From an uncultured Flavobacteriaceae bacterium (GTDB lineage: Bacteria; Bacteroidota; Bacteroidia; Flavobacteriales; Flavobacteriaceae), in NCBI GenBank assembly GCA_947502635.1, contig CANNAN010000021.1, positions 1-56,528 of the forward strand: 56,528 nucleotides of DNA. Direction: 5' to 3'. Below are positions 26,192 through 36,190 of the stretch, piece by piece. The position numbers and the translations under genes were made by a program. The notes under the pieces were generated by a model. The model ran no database searches, was not told the origin of the DNA, and saw only the letters and a list, made by a program, of their open reading frames with translations. Positions within the stretch are counted from its first letter, which is position 1. Each line of letters starts with the position of its first letter.

Positions 26192-27088
26192 ATGAAATGG
26201 CACAATGCACTTAAAGATTATCAACTTTACTTAAAGATAGAGCGTGGCTTATCTGAAAATTCTATTGAAAATTATTCACATGATGTTGAAAAATTAATCA
26301 ACTATTTAGAGCAGCATAATATTAATGAGTCCCCAATTGCTATTAGCACAGAAATAGTTCAAGGTTTTATATATGAAGTTGCTAAAAACGTCAATGCACG
26401 CTCACAATCGCGCCTAATTTCTGGTTTGCGTAGTTTTTTTAGTTATTTAATATTTGAGGATTACAGAACTTCAAACCCTTTAGAGCTTATTGAATCCCCA
26501 AAAATTGGTAGAAAGTTACCAGATACGTTAAGTGAAGACGAGATTGACGCCATTATAAATGCCATAGATTTGAGCAAACCAGAAGGCGAACGTAATCGTG
26601 CGATGCTAGAAACGCTTTATGGGTGTGGATTACGTGTTAGTGAACTTACTAACCTTAAAATTTCTGATCTGTTTTTTGAAGAAGGCTTTATAAAAGTTAC
26701 AGGCAAAGGGGATAAACAACGCTTTGTGCCTATTATAGGAGTGACTCAGAAGTATATTAATATCTATAGAAAAGACATTCGAAATCATTTAAATATCCAA
26801 GCTGGCCATGAGGATACGCTCTTTTTAAACAGAAGAGGTAAACAACTTACCAGAGCTATGATCTTTACAATTATTAAGCAATTGGCCGAAAAGATCGGAC
26901 TTAAGAAAAAGATCTCCCCACATACATTTAGACATTCGTTTGCAACTCATTTATTAAAGAATGATGCCGATCTTAGATCCATACAATTAATGCTAGGCCA
27001 TGAAAGTATTACCACTACCGAAATTTATGTGCATCTGGACAAAAGTCATTTAACCGAAGTGGTTGAGAAATATCATCCAAGAAAATGA
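26192..27088 (+). CDS. xerD: tyrosine site-specific recombinase XerD
   Basis: 298 residues. An N-terminal core-binding domain (about 1-100) is followed by the catalytic domain with all six conserved residues: Arg148 (GCGLRVSEL), Lys172 (VTGKGDKQR), His244 and Arg247 (PHTFRHSF), His270 (LGHESI) and Tyr279 (EIYVH). Length and motifs fit the housekeeping Xer enzyme that resolves chromosome dimers at dif. No phage or integron context is present, so it is not a mobile-element integrase. Confidence 0.94.
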   Translation: MKWHNALKDYQLYLKIERGLSENSIENYSHDVEKLINYLEQHNINESPIAISTEIVQGFIYEVAKNVNARSQSRLISGLRSFFSYLIFEDYRTSNPLELIESPKIGRKLPDTLSEDEIDAIINAIDLSKPEGERNRAMLETLYGCGLRVSELTNLKISDLFFEEGFIKVTGKGDKQRFVPIIGVTQKYINIYRKDIRNHLNIQAGHEDTLFLNRRGKQLTRAMIFTIIKQLAEKIGLKKKISPHTFRHSFATHLLKNDADLRSIQLMLGHESITTTEIYVHLDKSHLTEVVEKYHPRK

Positions 27089-27108
27089 CTGATAACTAAT
27101 GACAAAAT

Positions 27109-27137
27109 AAAAAATCCAGCAATAAGCTGGATTTTTT
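27109..27137. terminator. bidirectional terminator between xerD and rny
   Basis: Stem AAAAAATCCAGC/GCTGGATTTTTT with loop AATAA, between convergent genes. Confidence 0.9.
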
Positions 27138-27172
27138 ATTTCAATTTATAAGCCCCCTGACTTATCAGGAAT

Positions 27173-28747
27173 TTATTTAGCAATATTAACTGCTCTGGTT
27201 TCTCTAATTACAGTGACTTTAACCTGACCAGGATACGTCATATCTGTTTGTACCTTTTGAGATATACTGAATGATAAATCTGCAGCTTTTTGATCATCTA
27301 CTTTTTCACTTTCAACAATAACTCTTAGTTCTCTACCTGCTTGAATAGCATATGCTTTCTTAACACCTGTAAAGCCAAAAGCAATATCTTCTAAATCTTT
27401 TAAACGTTGGATATAGCTATCTAACACTTGTCGACGCGCTCCAGGGCGTGCTCCAGAAATAGCATCACAGACTTGTATTATTGGAGCTAGCAAAGATTTC
27501 ATTTCAATTTCATCGTGATGCGCTCCAATCGCGTTACATACATCTGCTTTTTCTCCAAACTTTTCAGCCCATTGCATTCCCAGAATAGCATGTGGTGTTT
27601 CCATATCTGCTTCTGCATCTGGCACTTTTCCTATATCGTGTAATAATCCAGCACGTTTGGCTAGTTTTGGATTAAGTCCTAATTCTGCGGCCATAACACC
27701 ACAAAGTTTTGCAACTTCGCGTGAGTGTTGCAATAAGTTTTGTCCATAAGAAGAACGGTATTTCATACGTCCTACCATCTTAATAAGCTCTGGATTTAAA
27801 TTATGTATTCCTAGATCAATAACCGTACGCTTTCCAACTTCTATAATTTCTTGTTCTATTTGCTTCTTAGTTTTCTTTACGATTTCTTCAATACGTGCTG
27901 GATGAATTCTACCATCCGTAACTAATTTATGCAATGATAAACGTGCAATTTCTCTTCTCACTGAATCAAAACAAGACAATATAATAGCTTCTGGTGTATC
28001 ATCTACAATAATCTCAACACCAGTTGCTGCTTCAATAGCACGAATATTTCGACCTTCTCTACCAATAATACGTCCTTTAACATCATCCGATTCTATATTG
28101 AATACAGATACACAATTATCAACAGCCTCCTCAGTTCCTATACGCTGTATGGTATTTATAATAACCTTTTTAGCATCTTGCTCTGCCGTTAACTTAGCCT
28201 CTTCTAAAGAACTTTGAATGTAAGCCATCGCATCATTCTTCGCTTCTCCTTTTAAAGATTCTACTAATTGTTCTTTGGCTTCTTCAGCAGAAAGGCTTGA
28301 AATAACTTCTAATTGCTGTACTTGATTTTTATGAAGCTTGTCAATTGCTTCTTGTTTCTTTTCAAGAACATCAAGTCTGTGATTATAATCTTTTATTTTA
28401 CTTTCTAAACTTTCATTAAGTTTTTTTCCTTTTGAAAGTTCACTCGATATCTGAGATTCTTTATCACGTGTGCGTTTTTCAGCTTCAGCCATTTTCTTAT
28501 CTCTTGATAAGATCACCTTTTCATGCTCTGATTTGAGTTCAATAAATTTTTCTTTAGCTTGAAGAATTTTATCTTTTTTAAGTCTTTCTCCTTCGCTTTT
28601 CGCTTCTTTTAGTATTAATTCCGCATTTTTCTTTGCTTCTTTTACAAGTTTCGAAGCATTATTTTTTTCTAATCTCTTGGTTATTATAAAACCTATTATA
28701 AGTCCTAAAATAACACCTCCTACTGCAAATATAATTGGATTATCCAT
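27173..28747 (-). CDS. rny: ribonuclease Y
   Basis: 524 residues, in the usual size range. An N-terminal membrane helix (about 5-23), a long coiled coil rich in Lys/Glu (about 28-200), a KH RNA-binding domain with [15 protein letters not shown] (about 225-240), and an HD nuclease domain with [10 protein letters not shown] and GLLHDIGKV. It starts decay of many mRNAs at the inner membrane. The gene lies downstream of zapA and the 6S-like RNA on the same strand. Confidence 0.97.
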   Translation of the reverse strand: MDNPIIFAVGGVILGLIIGFIITKRLEKNNASKLVKEAKKNAELILKEAKSEGERLKKDKILQAKEKFIELKSEHEKVILSRDKKMAEAEKRTRDKESQISSELSKGKKLNESLESKIKDYNHRLDVLEKKQEAIDKLHKNQVQQLEVISSLSAEEAKEQLVESLKGEAKNDAMAYIQSSLEEAKLTAEQDAKKVIINTIQRIGTEEAVDNCVSVFNIESDDVKGRIIGREGRNIRAIEAATGVEIIVDDTPEAIILSCFDSVRREIARLSLHKLVTDGRIHPARIEEIVKKTKKQIEQEIIEVGKRTVIDLGIHNLNPELIKMVGRMKYRSSYGQNLLQHSREVAKLCGVMAAELGLNPKLAKRAGLLHDIGKVPDAEADMETPHAILGMQWAEKFGEKADVCNAIGAHHDEIEMKSLLAPIIQVCDAISGARPGARRQVLDSYIQRLKDLEDIAFGFTGVKKAYAIQAGRELRVIVESEKVDDQKAADLSFSISQKVQTDMTYPGQVKVTVIRETRAVNIAK

Positions 28748-28771
28748 CGTGTTTAGTTAGTTAGTGTATAT

Positions 28772-28960
28772 AAAAAAGCCTACACCAGTATAAAGTTTTG
28801 TATAAACTCCTTAAAAACAAGTTTAGGGCTAACAAGCTGATCAAGGGTCTGCTCAAGTAACTGAAATAAATTCAGTACTAGCAGCATGCTTTTACAACTT
28901 AAACTCACCCTTTTTAAAGAATTAACGTTGAGTTTATCAAAAAAAATAACCAATGTAGGC
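28772..28960 (-). ncRNA. ssrS: probable 6S RNA
   Basis: A 189-base transcript is predicted from structure and position. Its 5' GCCTACATTGGT pairs with 3' ACTGGTGTAGGC (12 bp with wobbles) and is followed by TTTTTT. Inside, ATAAACTC pairs with GAGTTTAT (8 bp). The apical arm has CTGCT/AGCAG, GTA/TAC and CTGAA/TTCAG around a short loop. The result is a long rod with a large central loop, as in 6S RNA, which binds RNA polymerase holoenzyme. The place directly downstream of zapA is the known 6S location in E. coli and, as I recall, in flavobacteria. Exact ends are inferred. Confidence 0.7.
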
Positions 28961-28988
28961 AGTAACTTTTAGTTTATTTTAAAGAACG

Positions 28989-29282
28989 TTAAGAGACTAA
29001 ATAAGAATGTAATAAATCATTAAGTGCATTTAGCTTTTCTTCTACATGCACATTTACATTCTCTTTATCAATAGACTTCTGCTCTTCTTGAGATGCAAAT
29101 TGTAACGCGCACATCGCTAATACATCTTGCTTATCTCTAACAGAATAACTTTGCTCAAATTGCTTGATCATCGCTTCAATATTCTTAGCCGATTTACGTA
29201 ATCCCTCCTCTTGATTTGCTTCAATTGTTAAAGGATATACTCTATTAGCTATAGATAGCTTTATTTTAAGCTTTTCTGACAT
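28989..29282 (-). CDS. zapA: cell division protein ZapA
   Basis: 97 residues. The N-terminus KLKIKLSIANRVYPLTIEANQEEGLRKSA and the following helix AAKNIEAMIKQF-like region match the ZapA fold, and the C-terminal half is a coiled coil. ZapA cross-links FtsZ filaments at the division ring. It lies 15 bases after a small coiled-coil gene and 28 bases before the 6S-like RNA on the same strand. Confidence 0.9.
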   Translation of the reverse strand: MSEKLKIKLSIANRVYPLTIEANQEEGLRKSAKNIEAMIKQFEQSYSVRDKQDVLAMCALQFASQEEQKSIDKENVNVHVEEKLNALNDLLHSYLVS

Positions 29283-29297
29283 TGAATTTATGTTGCC

Positions 29298-29588
29298 CTA
29301 ATCTGAGAGTTGTGTAATACAATGATCTATTTCTCTTATTAGTGCGTTTATTTTGAGCTTTGTTTCTCTTTTATTATCGTCACTACCAAGCATTGCATTT
29401 GCCATTTTTAAAGCTTCATATTTTTCTTCCCAACTTGCAATATGCAATTTTTGGTTATGAATTTCTTTTTTTGAAACCTCTAATTCTTCATTTAATTTAG
29501 AATTAGCAAGTTTTAAAAGCTCTAATTTGTGTAATACCTTACTAATTTTGTTTTCTAAAGAATTTACAATATCTTCAATATTACCCAT
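29298..29588 (-). CDS. small coiled-coil protein upstream of zapA
   Basis: 96 residues, almost all predicted as one long coiled coil (heptads from about 5 to 65), with a conserved-looking tail NKRETKLKINALIREIDHCI. It has no signal or membrane segment. It is transcribed with zapA (15-base gap), so a role at the division ring, like the coiled-coil protein ZapB, is possible. Inferred from position and shape only. Confidence 0.75.
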   Translation of the reverse strand: MGNIEDIVNSLENKISKVLHKLELLKLANSKLNEELEVSKKEIHNQKLHIASWEEKYEALKMANAMLGSDDNKRETKLKINALIREIDHCITQLSD

Positions 29589-29776
29589 TTACAAATCTCA
29601 ATACTTATAACACAAAGTTAACATACCTGCTTATAAATTACAATTGTTTTCTCATAAAATTTTAAAATCCATTAATATTACTCATAATCAGAACAATGCA
29701 CTCAACTCTGGTTCGATTATTGTTTTATTCTTGGCATATTCATTTCAAATTAATATTTTAGCCATAATACTTTTCT

Positions 29777-31462
29777 ATGAGATTCATACTGTTTCTATTT
29801 TTTACAACTTCGTTTTTATTAAATGCTCAAAATAACTATCCTCAAGATTATTTTGTCAATCCTTTAGAAGTTCCTTTAATATTGTCTGGTACATTTGCCG
29901 AATTACGTTCTAACCATTTTCATTCTGGTTTAGATATAAAAACACAGCAACGTACAGGCCTAAAAGTAAAAGCATCTGCGAATGGTTATGTAAGTCGAAT
30001 AAAAGTCTCTCACTACGGTTACGGGAAAGTCTTGTATATAACACACCCTAATGGATATACAACTGTTTATGCACATTTAAAGAAATTCGCACCAGATATT
30101 GAAGCTTACATAAAAAAACATCAATACGAAAAAGAGACGTATCAAATTGAGTTATTTCCTAGTGCAGAAGTATTACCAATAGAACAAAATAGCTTGATAG
30201 CTTATAGTGGGAATTCTGGAGGTTCGGGAGGCCCACATTTACATTATGAAATTCGTGACAAAGAGGAACGCCCTATTAATCCTATGCTTTTTGGTATAGA
30301 TATAAAGGATTCTACAAACCCTATAATAAAATCAATTTACGTATATCCTTTAGATAACAATTCGTTTATAAACAAAGCCAACAAAAAACAAAAACTACAC
30401 TTAATACCTCTAAAAAATGGAGATTATACCATAAAAAATATTGAAGCTTATGGTAATATTGGTTTTGGTATTGAAACTATAGACAGGCAAGATATGTCCG
30501 CGAATTCTAATGGTGTGTATAATATTCAAACCTTTTTAAACGGTAGAAGAAACTTCGAATTAGATTTTAGAAAATTTTCGTTTAATGAAACGAAACATAT
30601 CAATCAACTTATTGATTACGCACATTACACCACTAATAAAAAGCGGATTCAAAAATTATTCAAAAAAAACACCCCACTAAGTCTTTATAAATCTGTAATA
30701 AAAGATGGTTATATATCTATAGAAGATAGTACCTATTCGGTTTATAAAATCAGGGTATCCGATTATAAAAGAAATGAATCGTGGGTAACTATAAACATAA
30801 AAGGGTCTAAAAAAAGTATTTCTGAGCCACAAAAAAGCCAAACAACACCTTATTATATTAAAACGAATAAAGACACCAACTTAAAAGAGGGCAATGTTTC
30901 TGTTGATCTTTATAAGGATACGTTCTACGATGATTTTTATATGAACTTTGAAGTAAAAAACGATACACTTACTTTGCATAAAAATGTTGTAGCAGCAAAG
31001 AAAAAATTCAAGATAACTTATGATGTAAGTTCATATACTAATGAAGACAAATCTAAATTATGCATAGCGCGCTTAATAGGTTATAAAAAAAGACCTGTTT
31101 ATGCATCTACTAAAAGAGAAAAAAACCTTTTAGTAACAAGAACAAAAGCTTTAGGGACTTTTACTCTGGCTACAGACACTATAAAACCTACAATTACCCC
31201 TGTCAATTTTAAAAGCAAACAGTGGTTAAGTAAATACCGTTACTTAAAAATTAAAATTGAAGATGATTTTTCTGGGGTATCTAAATATAGAGCTACGGTA
31301 AATGGAAAATGGATTTTAATGGAGTACGATTACAAAACAAAAACATTAACCCACGATTTTAATGATGGCATTATTACAGACACAAAAAATAATTTAAAGG
31401 TAATCGTTACTGATAATGTAGGAAATAATTCTACTTTTGAAGCGTTATTTTACCGAAAATAA
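29777..31462 (+). CDS. M23 family metallopeptidase (LytM-like), exported
   Basis: 561 residues. A signal peptide (about 1-17) is followed by the M23 core: His49 and Asp53 in HSGLDIK, His100 in VYAHLKKF, and His154/His156 in GPHLHYE. The catalytic module ends near residue 175; the remaining ~385 residues are beta-rich and lack a clear named domain. M23 enzymes cut peptidoglycan cross-bridges or serve as division regulators. All zinc ligands are present, so it should be active. The TonB-dependent receptor gene starts 17 bases later. Confidence 0.9.
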   Translation: MRFILFLFFTTSFLLNAQNNYPQDYFVNPLEVPLILSGTFAELRSNHFHSGLDIKTQQRTGLKVKASANGYVSRIKVSHYGYGKVLYITHPNGYTTVYAHLKKFAPDIEAYIKKHQYEKETYQIELFPSAEVLPIEQNSLIAYSGNSGGSGGPHLHYEIRDKEERPINPMLFGIDIKDSTNPIIKSIYVYPLDNNSFINKANKKQKLHLIPLKNGDYTIKNIEAYGNIGFGIETIDRQDMSANSNGVYNIQTFLNGRRNFELDFRKFSFNETKHINQLIDYAHYTTNKKRIQKLFKKNTPLSLYKSVIKDGYISIEDSTYSVYKIRVSDYKRNESWVTINIKGSKKSISEPQKSQTTPYYIKTNKDTNLKEGNVSVDLYKDTFYDDFYMNFEVKNDTLTLHKNVVAAKKKFKITYDVSSYTNEDKSKLCIARLIGYKKRPVYASTKREKNLLVTRTKALGTFTLATDTIKPTITPVNFKSKQWLSKYRYLKIKIEDDFSGVSKYRATVNGKWILMEYDYKTKTLTHDFNDGIITDTKNNLKVIVTDNVGNNSTFEALFYRK

Positions 31463-31479
31463 ACTTTATATATATACTT

Positions 31480-33945
31480 TTGAAGGCAAAACGATTTCTA
31501 ATTTATTTTTTATTTTTTTTCATAATAACTATTGGTTATTCACAAACAGCTACAATTAAAGGTGTTATATTAGATGAAAATAATGAACCCATTGAAGAAG
31601 TAAATATTAAAACAGGAACTAATGGAACCGTCACTAATTCAAACGGTTTTTACCTTTTAAAAATTAATGCAAATCAAGATGTAACCATTGAATTCACACA
31701 CCTTTCACATAAAAAAATAGTAAGCACCTTTAATTTAAAAGGTGGTGAAGCATATGAATTCAATCCCGTAATGAGCCTTTCTATTGAGCAAATAGCGACT
31801 GTTACTGTCACAAACAACAGGCGCAAAGAAGTTGAGGGTATTATTACTTTAAAACCAGAAACCATTAGAAAAATACCTGGTGCCAATGCTGGAGTAGAAA
31901 ATTTATTATTAACACTCCCAGGGGTAAGCAACAATAACGAATTAAGCACACAATATTCAGTACGTGGTGGTAATTACGACGAAAACTTAGTATATGTTAA
32001 CGATATAGAAGTTTACCGCCCCTTTTTAGTACGCTCTGGACAACAAGAAGGTTTGAGTTTTGTAAATACCGATTTAGTGCAGAATGTCGATTTTTCTGCT
32101 GGTGGATTTCAGGCTAAATATGGTGATAAACTTTCTTCTGTATTGGATATTACATACAAAATGCCTTATCAATTTGAGGTTAATGCAGATATAAGTTTGC
32201 TAGGTGGCAGTCTTTCTGTTGAAAACATAAGTAAAAATTCAAAATTTACTGGAATAACAGGTATTCGTTATCGCGATAATAGTTTACTAGTAAATGCGAA
32301 AGAAACCGAAACTAATTTCAGACCTACATTTGCAGATGCCCAAGCATATTTCACTTATAAATTTTCGAATAAATTTCATTTAAGTTTTTTAGGTAATGCC
32401 TCTATAAACAAGTACGATTATGAACCACAAACGAGGCAAACTAATTTTGGTACATTAAGTGATCCTATAGCCTTATTAGTATTTTATCAAGGTCAGGAAA
32501 AAGATCGTTACCAAACTTATTTTGGAGCCTTTAAGGGAACTTATTTTGCCAATGATAATTTAACACTAAAACTAATTACTTCTACCTATCATACCACCGA
32601 AGAAGAATATTTCGATATTCTGGCACAATATAGATTAGGTGAAGTAAATACTGATATTGGTGATGAAAATTTAGGCGAAGTTGAATTTAGCCAAGGTATT
32701 GGTAGTCAACTTAATCATGGACGAAATGATTTAGATGCATTAATAACTAACATTGAACATAAAGGAGATTTTAATATTAATGATAATAGAATTGAATGGT
32801 CTGTAAAATATACGAATGAAGATATTCGAGATCGCTTAGTAGAATGGGAAATTATTGATTCCGCTGGATTTTCAATTAGACCGCCTAGAACGTTACCTAT
32901 AAACGAACAACCCTATACACCTTATAATGGTCCCTTAGAAGCTTTTCAAAATGTAAGAGCCACTAACAATACACAAATAAATAGATTACAGGCTTATGTA
33001 CAATGGAGCAAGCGTTCTACAATAGGGACTAGCGATGTTTGGTATAATGCTGGTATTAGAGCACATAACTGGCGTGTTAAAGATGCAAGTACAGGGTCAA
33101 ACAATTCTCAGACAGTATTTAGCCCCAGAGCGCAATTTGCAATTAAGCCAAAATGGGAAAAAGATATGCTTTTTAGAGTTGCAGCTGGTTTATATTACCA
33201 ACCTCCGTTTTATAGAGAACTTCGTGACGCTAACGGAGCAATACAACCCAATACAAAAGCCCAACAATCATTTCATTTAGTATTAGGTAACGACTATAGT
33301 TTTAAAATGTGGCATAGGCCTTTTAAGCTAACCACTGAAGCATATTATAAAAATTTAACAGATGTAAACCCTTATACTTTAGAAAATGTACGTATTCGCT
33401 ATAGAGCAAGTAATAATGCTAAAGCTTATGCCTATGGATTAGATATAAGACTCAATGGCGAGTTTGTCCCTGGTACAGAATCATGGTTTAGTTTTGGGTA
33501 TCTAAAAACAGAAGAAAACATTGATAATAGAGGTTATATAGCCAGACCAACTGACCAACGTTTAAAATTTGCTGCGTTATTTCAAGATTATGTACCTAAC
33601 GTACCAAACATGAAAATGTATTTAAATTTAGTCTATAACACAGGGGTACCAGGAGGTTCTCCAAGTTATGCAGACCCTTATGAATATCAAAATAGATTAC
33701 CCGCATATAAACGTGCAGATTTAGGTTTACAATTTGTACTTGTTGATGAAAAAAAACAATTTAAAAACGGTTGGAAAAAACCTTTCAAAGCACTTTCTTT
33801 TGGTTTTGAAATTTTCAATATGTTTGATGTACAAAACTCTATCACAAACACTTGGGTAAGAGATGCATTTAGCAAGCGGCAATACGCCATCCCTAACTAT
33901 TTAACGCCTAGAGTTTTTAATGTAAGAACGACTATGAAATTTTGA
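31480..33945 (+). CDS. TonB-dependent receptor with carboxypeptidase-like N-terminal domain
   Basis: 821 residues. After a signal peptide (about 1-21, ending IGYSQ) comes a CarboxypepD_reg-like domain (about 23-105). A plug domain includes PGANAGVENLLLTLPGVS and YSVRGGNYDENLVYVND (about 130-175), then a 22-strand-type barrel ends in VFNVRTTMKF. The start is TTG at 31480; no nearer ATG precedes the signal peptide, so TTG is likely. It probably imports a ligand with TonB; the substrate is unknown and no SusD partner is present. It is co-transcribed with the M23 peptidase gene. Confidence 0.92.
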   Translation: MKAKRFLIYFLFFFIITIGYSQTATIKGVILDENNEPIEEVNIKTGTNGTVTNSNGFYLLKINANQDVTIEFTHLSHKKIVSTFNLKGGEAYEFNPVMSLSIEQIATVTVTNNRRKEVEGIITLKPETIRKIPGANAGVENLLLTLPGVSNNNELSTQYSVRGGNYDENLVYVNDIEVYRPFLVRSGQQEGLSFVNTDLVQNVDFSAGGFQAKYGDKLSSVLDITYKMPYQFEVNADISLLGGSLSVENISKNSKFTGITGIRYRDNSLLVNAKETETNFRPTFADAQAYFTYKFSNKFHLSFLGNASINKYDYEPQTRQTNFGTLSDPIALLVFYQGQEKDRYQTYFGAFKGTYFANDNLTLKLITSTYHTTEEEYFDILAQYRLGEVNTDIGDENLGEVEFSQGIGSQLNHGRNDLDALITNIEHKGDFNINDNRIEWSVKYTNEDIRDRLVEWEIIDSAGFSIRPPRTLPINEQPYTPYNGPLEAFQNVRATNNTQINRLQAYVQWSKRSTIGTSDVWYNAGIRAHNWRVKDASTGSNNSQTVFSPRAQFAIKPKWEKDMLFRVAAGLYYQPPFYRELRDANGAIQPNTKAQQSFHLVLGNDYSFKMWHRPFKLTTEAYYKNLTDVNPYTLENVRIRYRASNNAKAYAYGLDIRLNGEFVPGTESWFSFGYLKTEENIDNRGYIARPTDQRLKFAALFQDYVPNVPNMKMYLNLVYNTGVPGGSPSYADPYEYQNRLPAYKRADLGLQFVLVDEKKQFKNGWKKPFKALSFGFEIFNMFDVQNSITNTWVRDAFSKRQYAIPNYLTPRVFNVRTTMKF

Positions 33946-33949
33946 AAAA

Positions 33950-35092
33950 TTATTCAATAAACGCTTTTAAAACATCTATTACATAATCTATTTCTTCCTT
34001 CGTATTATATAAACTAAAGGAAAAACGAATAGAAGGTTTCTGTAAATCGGTATCACTTAAAATTTCAGTCAAAACATGTGAATTTTGTGAGCTCCCACTT
34101 TGACAAGCACTTCCTTTAGAACATGCTATCCCTTTTAAATCTAATTGAAATAATAACATCGCAGCCTTTTTTGGAGATATAGGCAGACATACATTAACAA
34201 GTGTATAAGTCCCTTTATCTAAATGTCCTGAACAACCATTAAAAGAGACATCAGGCATGGCTTTCGTAATCGTATCAATAAAATAATGCTTTAAACCCTT
34301 AATATAGCTGGCTTCTTTATTCAAATTACCGTAAGCACTTTTTAAAGCTTCCTCCATGCCTATAATATTATGCACACTTTCTGTACCTGCTCTAAGTCCT
34401 CGCTCCTGCTCTCCTCCAAAAATTAATGGTTGTAAACCTGTGTTTTTCCTAATAAAAGCAAAGCCTACACCTTTTGGTCCATGAAACTTATGGGCACTTG
34501 CCGCTAAAAAATCAATTGGTAATGCCTGTAAATCCATTTCATAATGTCCAACAGATTGTACAGCATCACTATGAAATAAAGCATGACTCGCTTTACATAA
34601 ATTAGCAACACGTTCCATATCCAAAACATTACCTATTTCATTATTTATATGCATCAAACTTACAAGTGTTTTACTTTCTGTTTGTAGTAAAGTCTCTAAA
34701 TCTGAATAATCTATTTCCCCGTTAGGTTTTAGGTTGACATAACTAACCAATATATCATATTCATTTTCAAGTCGCTCAATAGTATGTAAAACTGCATGAT
34801 GCTCAATTTTTGAAGTAATCATGTGTTTAACTCCTAAATCTCGAACTGCACTTCTCAGTACTAAATTATCAGCTTCTGTACCACCCGAAGTAAATACAAT
34901 TTCTCCAGCAGAGACATTTAAATAGTGTGCAATGGTTTTTCTTGCTTGTTCTATTAGTGACTTAGAAGACCTCCCAAAACTATGTGATGATGATGCATTT
35001 CCATAATTTTCTCTCATAACTCCAGCCATAGAAGTTATAATCTCATCTCTTATTTGAGTAGTCGCAGCATTATCAAAATATACATTCTTCAT
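33950..35092 (-). CDS. cysteine desulfurase (NifS/IscS family)
   Basis: 380 residues. The PLP lysine is Lys202 in SAHKFHGPKG, His97-98 stack near the cofactor in KIEHHAV, and the catalytic cysteine is Cys330 in SKGSACQSG. FTSGGTEADNLVL is the conserved early motif. It moves sulfur from cysteine to a scaffold or acceptor. No iscU or suf gene is adjacent, so the acceptor cannot be named. It is convergent with the receptor gene, with only 4 bases between their ends. Confidence 0.93.
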   Translation of the reverse strand: MKNVYFDNAATTQIRDEIITSMAGVMRENYGNASSSHSFGRSSKSLIEQARKTIAHYLNVSAGEIVFTSGGTEADNLVLRSAVRDLGVKHMITSKIEHHAVLHTIERLENEYDILVSYVNLKPNGEIDYSDLETLLQTESKTLVSLMHINNEIGNVLDMERVANLCKASHALFHSDAVQSVGHYEMDLQALPIDFLAASAHKFHGPKGVGFAFIRKNTGLQPLIFGGEQERGLRAGTESVHNIIGMEEALKSAYGNLNKEASYIKGLKHYFIDTITKAMPDVSFNGCSGHLDKGTYTLVNVCLPISPKKAAMLLFQLDLKGIACSKGSACQSGSSQNSHVLTEILSDTDLQKPSIRFSFSLYNTKEEIDYVIDVLKAFIE

Positions 35093-35130
35093 AAAAAAGT
35101 CATTTTACTAATCCAATAAAAAAGCTATCA

Positions 35131-35138
35131 CAAAATTA
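35131..35138 (-). promoter_or_regulatory. candidate -7 promoter box of the cysteine desulfurase gene
   Basis: TAATTTTG on the minus strand fits the Bacteroidota consensus TAnnTTTG and lies 38 bases before the start codon. No clear -33 TTG is at the best distance. Confidence 0.5.
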
Positions 35139-35222
35139 GGGGAGTTAGATAAACTTTTAAGGATCAAAAATACTTGAAATAAAATTATTATCAATAAGCT
35201 ACGTTATAAATAACAATTACTT

Positions 35223-35230
35223 TATTTTTG
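35223..35230 (+). promoter_or_regulatory. candidate -7 promoter box of the acidic lipoprotein gene
   Basis: TATTTTTG matches TAnnTTTG, 18 bases before the ATG at 35249. Confidence 0.5.
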
Positions 35231-35248
35231 TCCTAAAACCCAAAATCA

Positions 35249-36190
35249 ATGCGCAAATTATTTTTAGCTCTAATTTCTATAAGTCTATTAAATATATATT
35301 CTTGTGACGATGGTGATGTAATTACTGTTGAATTAGACTTTGGAGAAACGTTTAAAGCTTGTGAAGGTGTGAGCAGCATCGTATTTTATAAAACTAAAGA
35401 TGACCCATCTGAATCATTATCTTTAAAAATCGATGAACTTAGTACTCTTGATGAGATTCTTGTGCTTGATGAAGTTACTAAAGTTTATGAAAAAGATTTT
35501 AATGTAAGCACTTCCAATCCATTTAATTATAGAACATATAGTAATGATAAATTACCTAATAATTTATTTTGTAATGACGTTCCTGCATCAGATATAACAA
35601 TAACCCAAGATATAGAAAGTACAGATGGAACAGCAACTATTAAAACAATTTTAATTGAGGATGACAATGATGGTATTCCTGCTGAATTAGAGGACATTGA
35701 TGGCAATGGAAATTTAGATGATGATGATACAGATGGTGATGGAATACCTAATTATCTTGATGATGATGATGATGGTGATAATGTCTTAACAAAAGAAGAA
35801 AATCCAGATCCAAATAATGATGGTGATTTTACTGATGCGCAAGATACAGACGGCGATGGCCATGCTGATTATTTAGACTCCGATGATGATAATGATGAGG
35901 TTTTAACCCGTAATGAAGAAAGATATACTCAAAATGAAGACCCTACAGATGATAAAACTGACGTCGATGGGGTTTTAGTTCCTGATTATTTAAACGGTGA
36001 TGTTAAAGAGGGTGGAATAACAACTACAAAATACAATGAAAAACATCATAATATTGTTCAAACTTATGTAGTAAGTCTTACGATTGCTAATTTCGATTTA
36101 ACACTTATATCTTTAGATGAATTTGATTTTGGCATTTTAGAAGATTCTAAATTAACAAAAACAAGAAAAGGTGAACCTAAATTCAATTAG
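35249..36190 (+). CDS. acidic lipoprotein with calcium-binding-like Asp repeats
   Basis: 313 residues. The lipobox NIYSC puts Cys19 at the mature N-terminus. The middle (about 138-215) is very rich in Asp, with DGDGIPNYLDDDDDGD and DTDGDGHADYLDSDDD. These are thrombospondin type 3-like calcium-binding repeats. The rest is unassigned. It is exported and tethered, probably to the outer membrane. Its last 4 bases overlap the end of the convergent Smr gene. I do not recognise a function. Confidence 0.8.
   Translation: MRKLFLALISISLLNIYSCDDGDVITVELDFGETFKACEGVSSIVFYKTKDDPSESLSLKIDELSTLDEILVLDEVTKVYEKDFNVSTSNPFNYRTYSNDKLPNNLFCNDVPASDITITQDIESTDGTATIKTILIEDDNDGIPAELEDIDGNGNLDDDDTDGDGIPNYLDDDDDGDNVLTKEENPDPNNDGDFTDAQDTDGDGHADYLDSDDDNDEVLTRNEERYTQNEDPTDDKTDVDGVLVPDYLNGDVKEGGITTTKYNEKHHNIVQTYVVSLTIANFDLTLISLDEFDFGILEDSKLTKTRKGEPKFN

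Noticed and set aside
26192-27088. xerD as a mobile-element integrase
   Set aside because: Length and motifs fit the housekeeping XerD; no attachment-site repeats, tRNA or phage genes are nearby.
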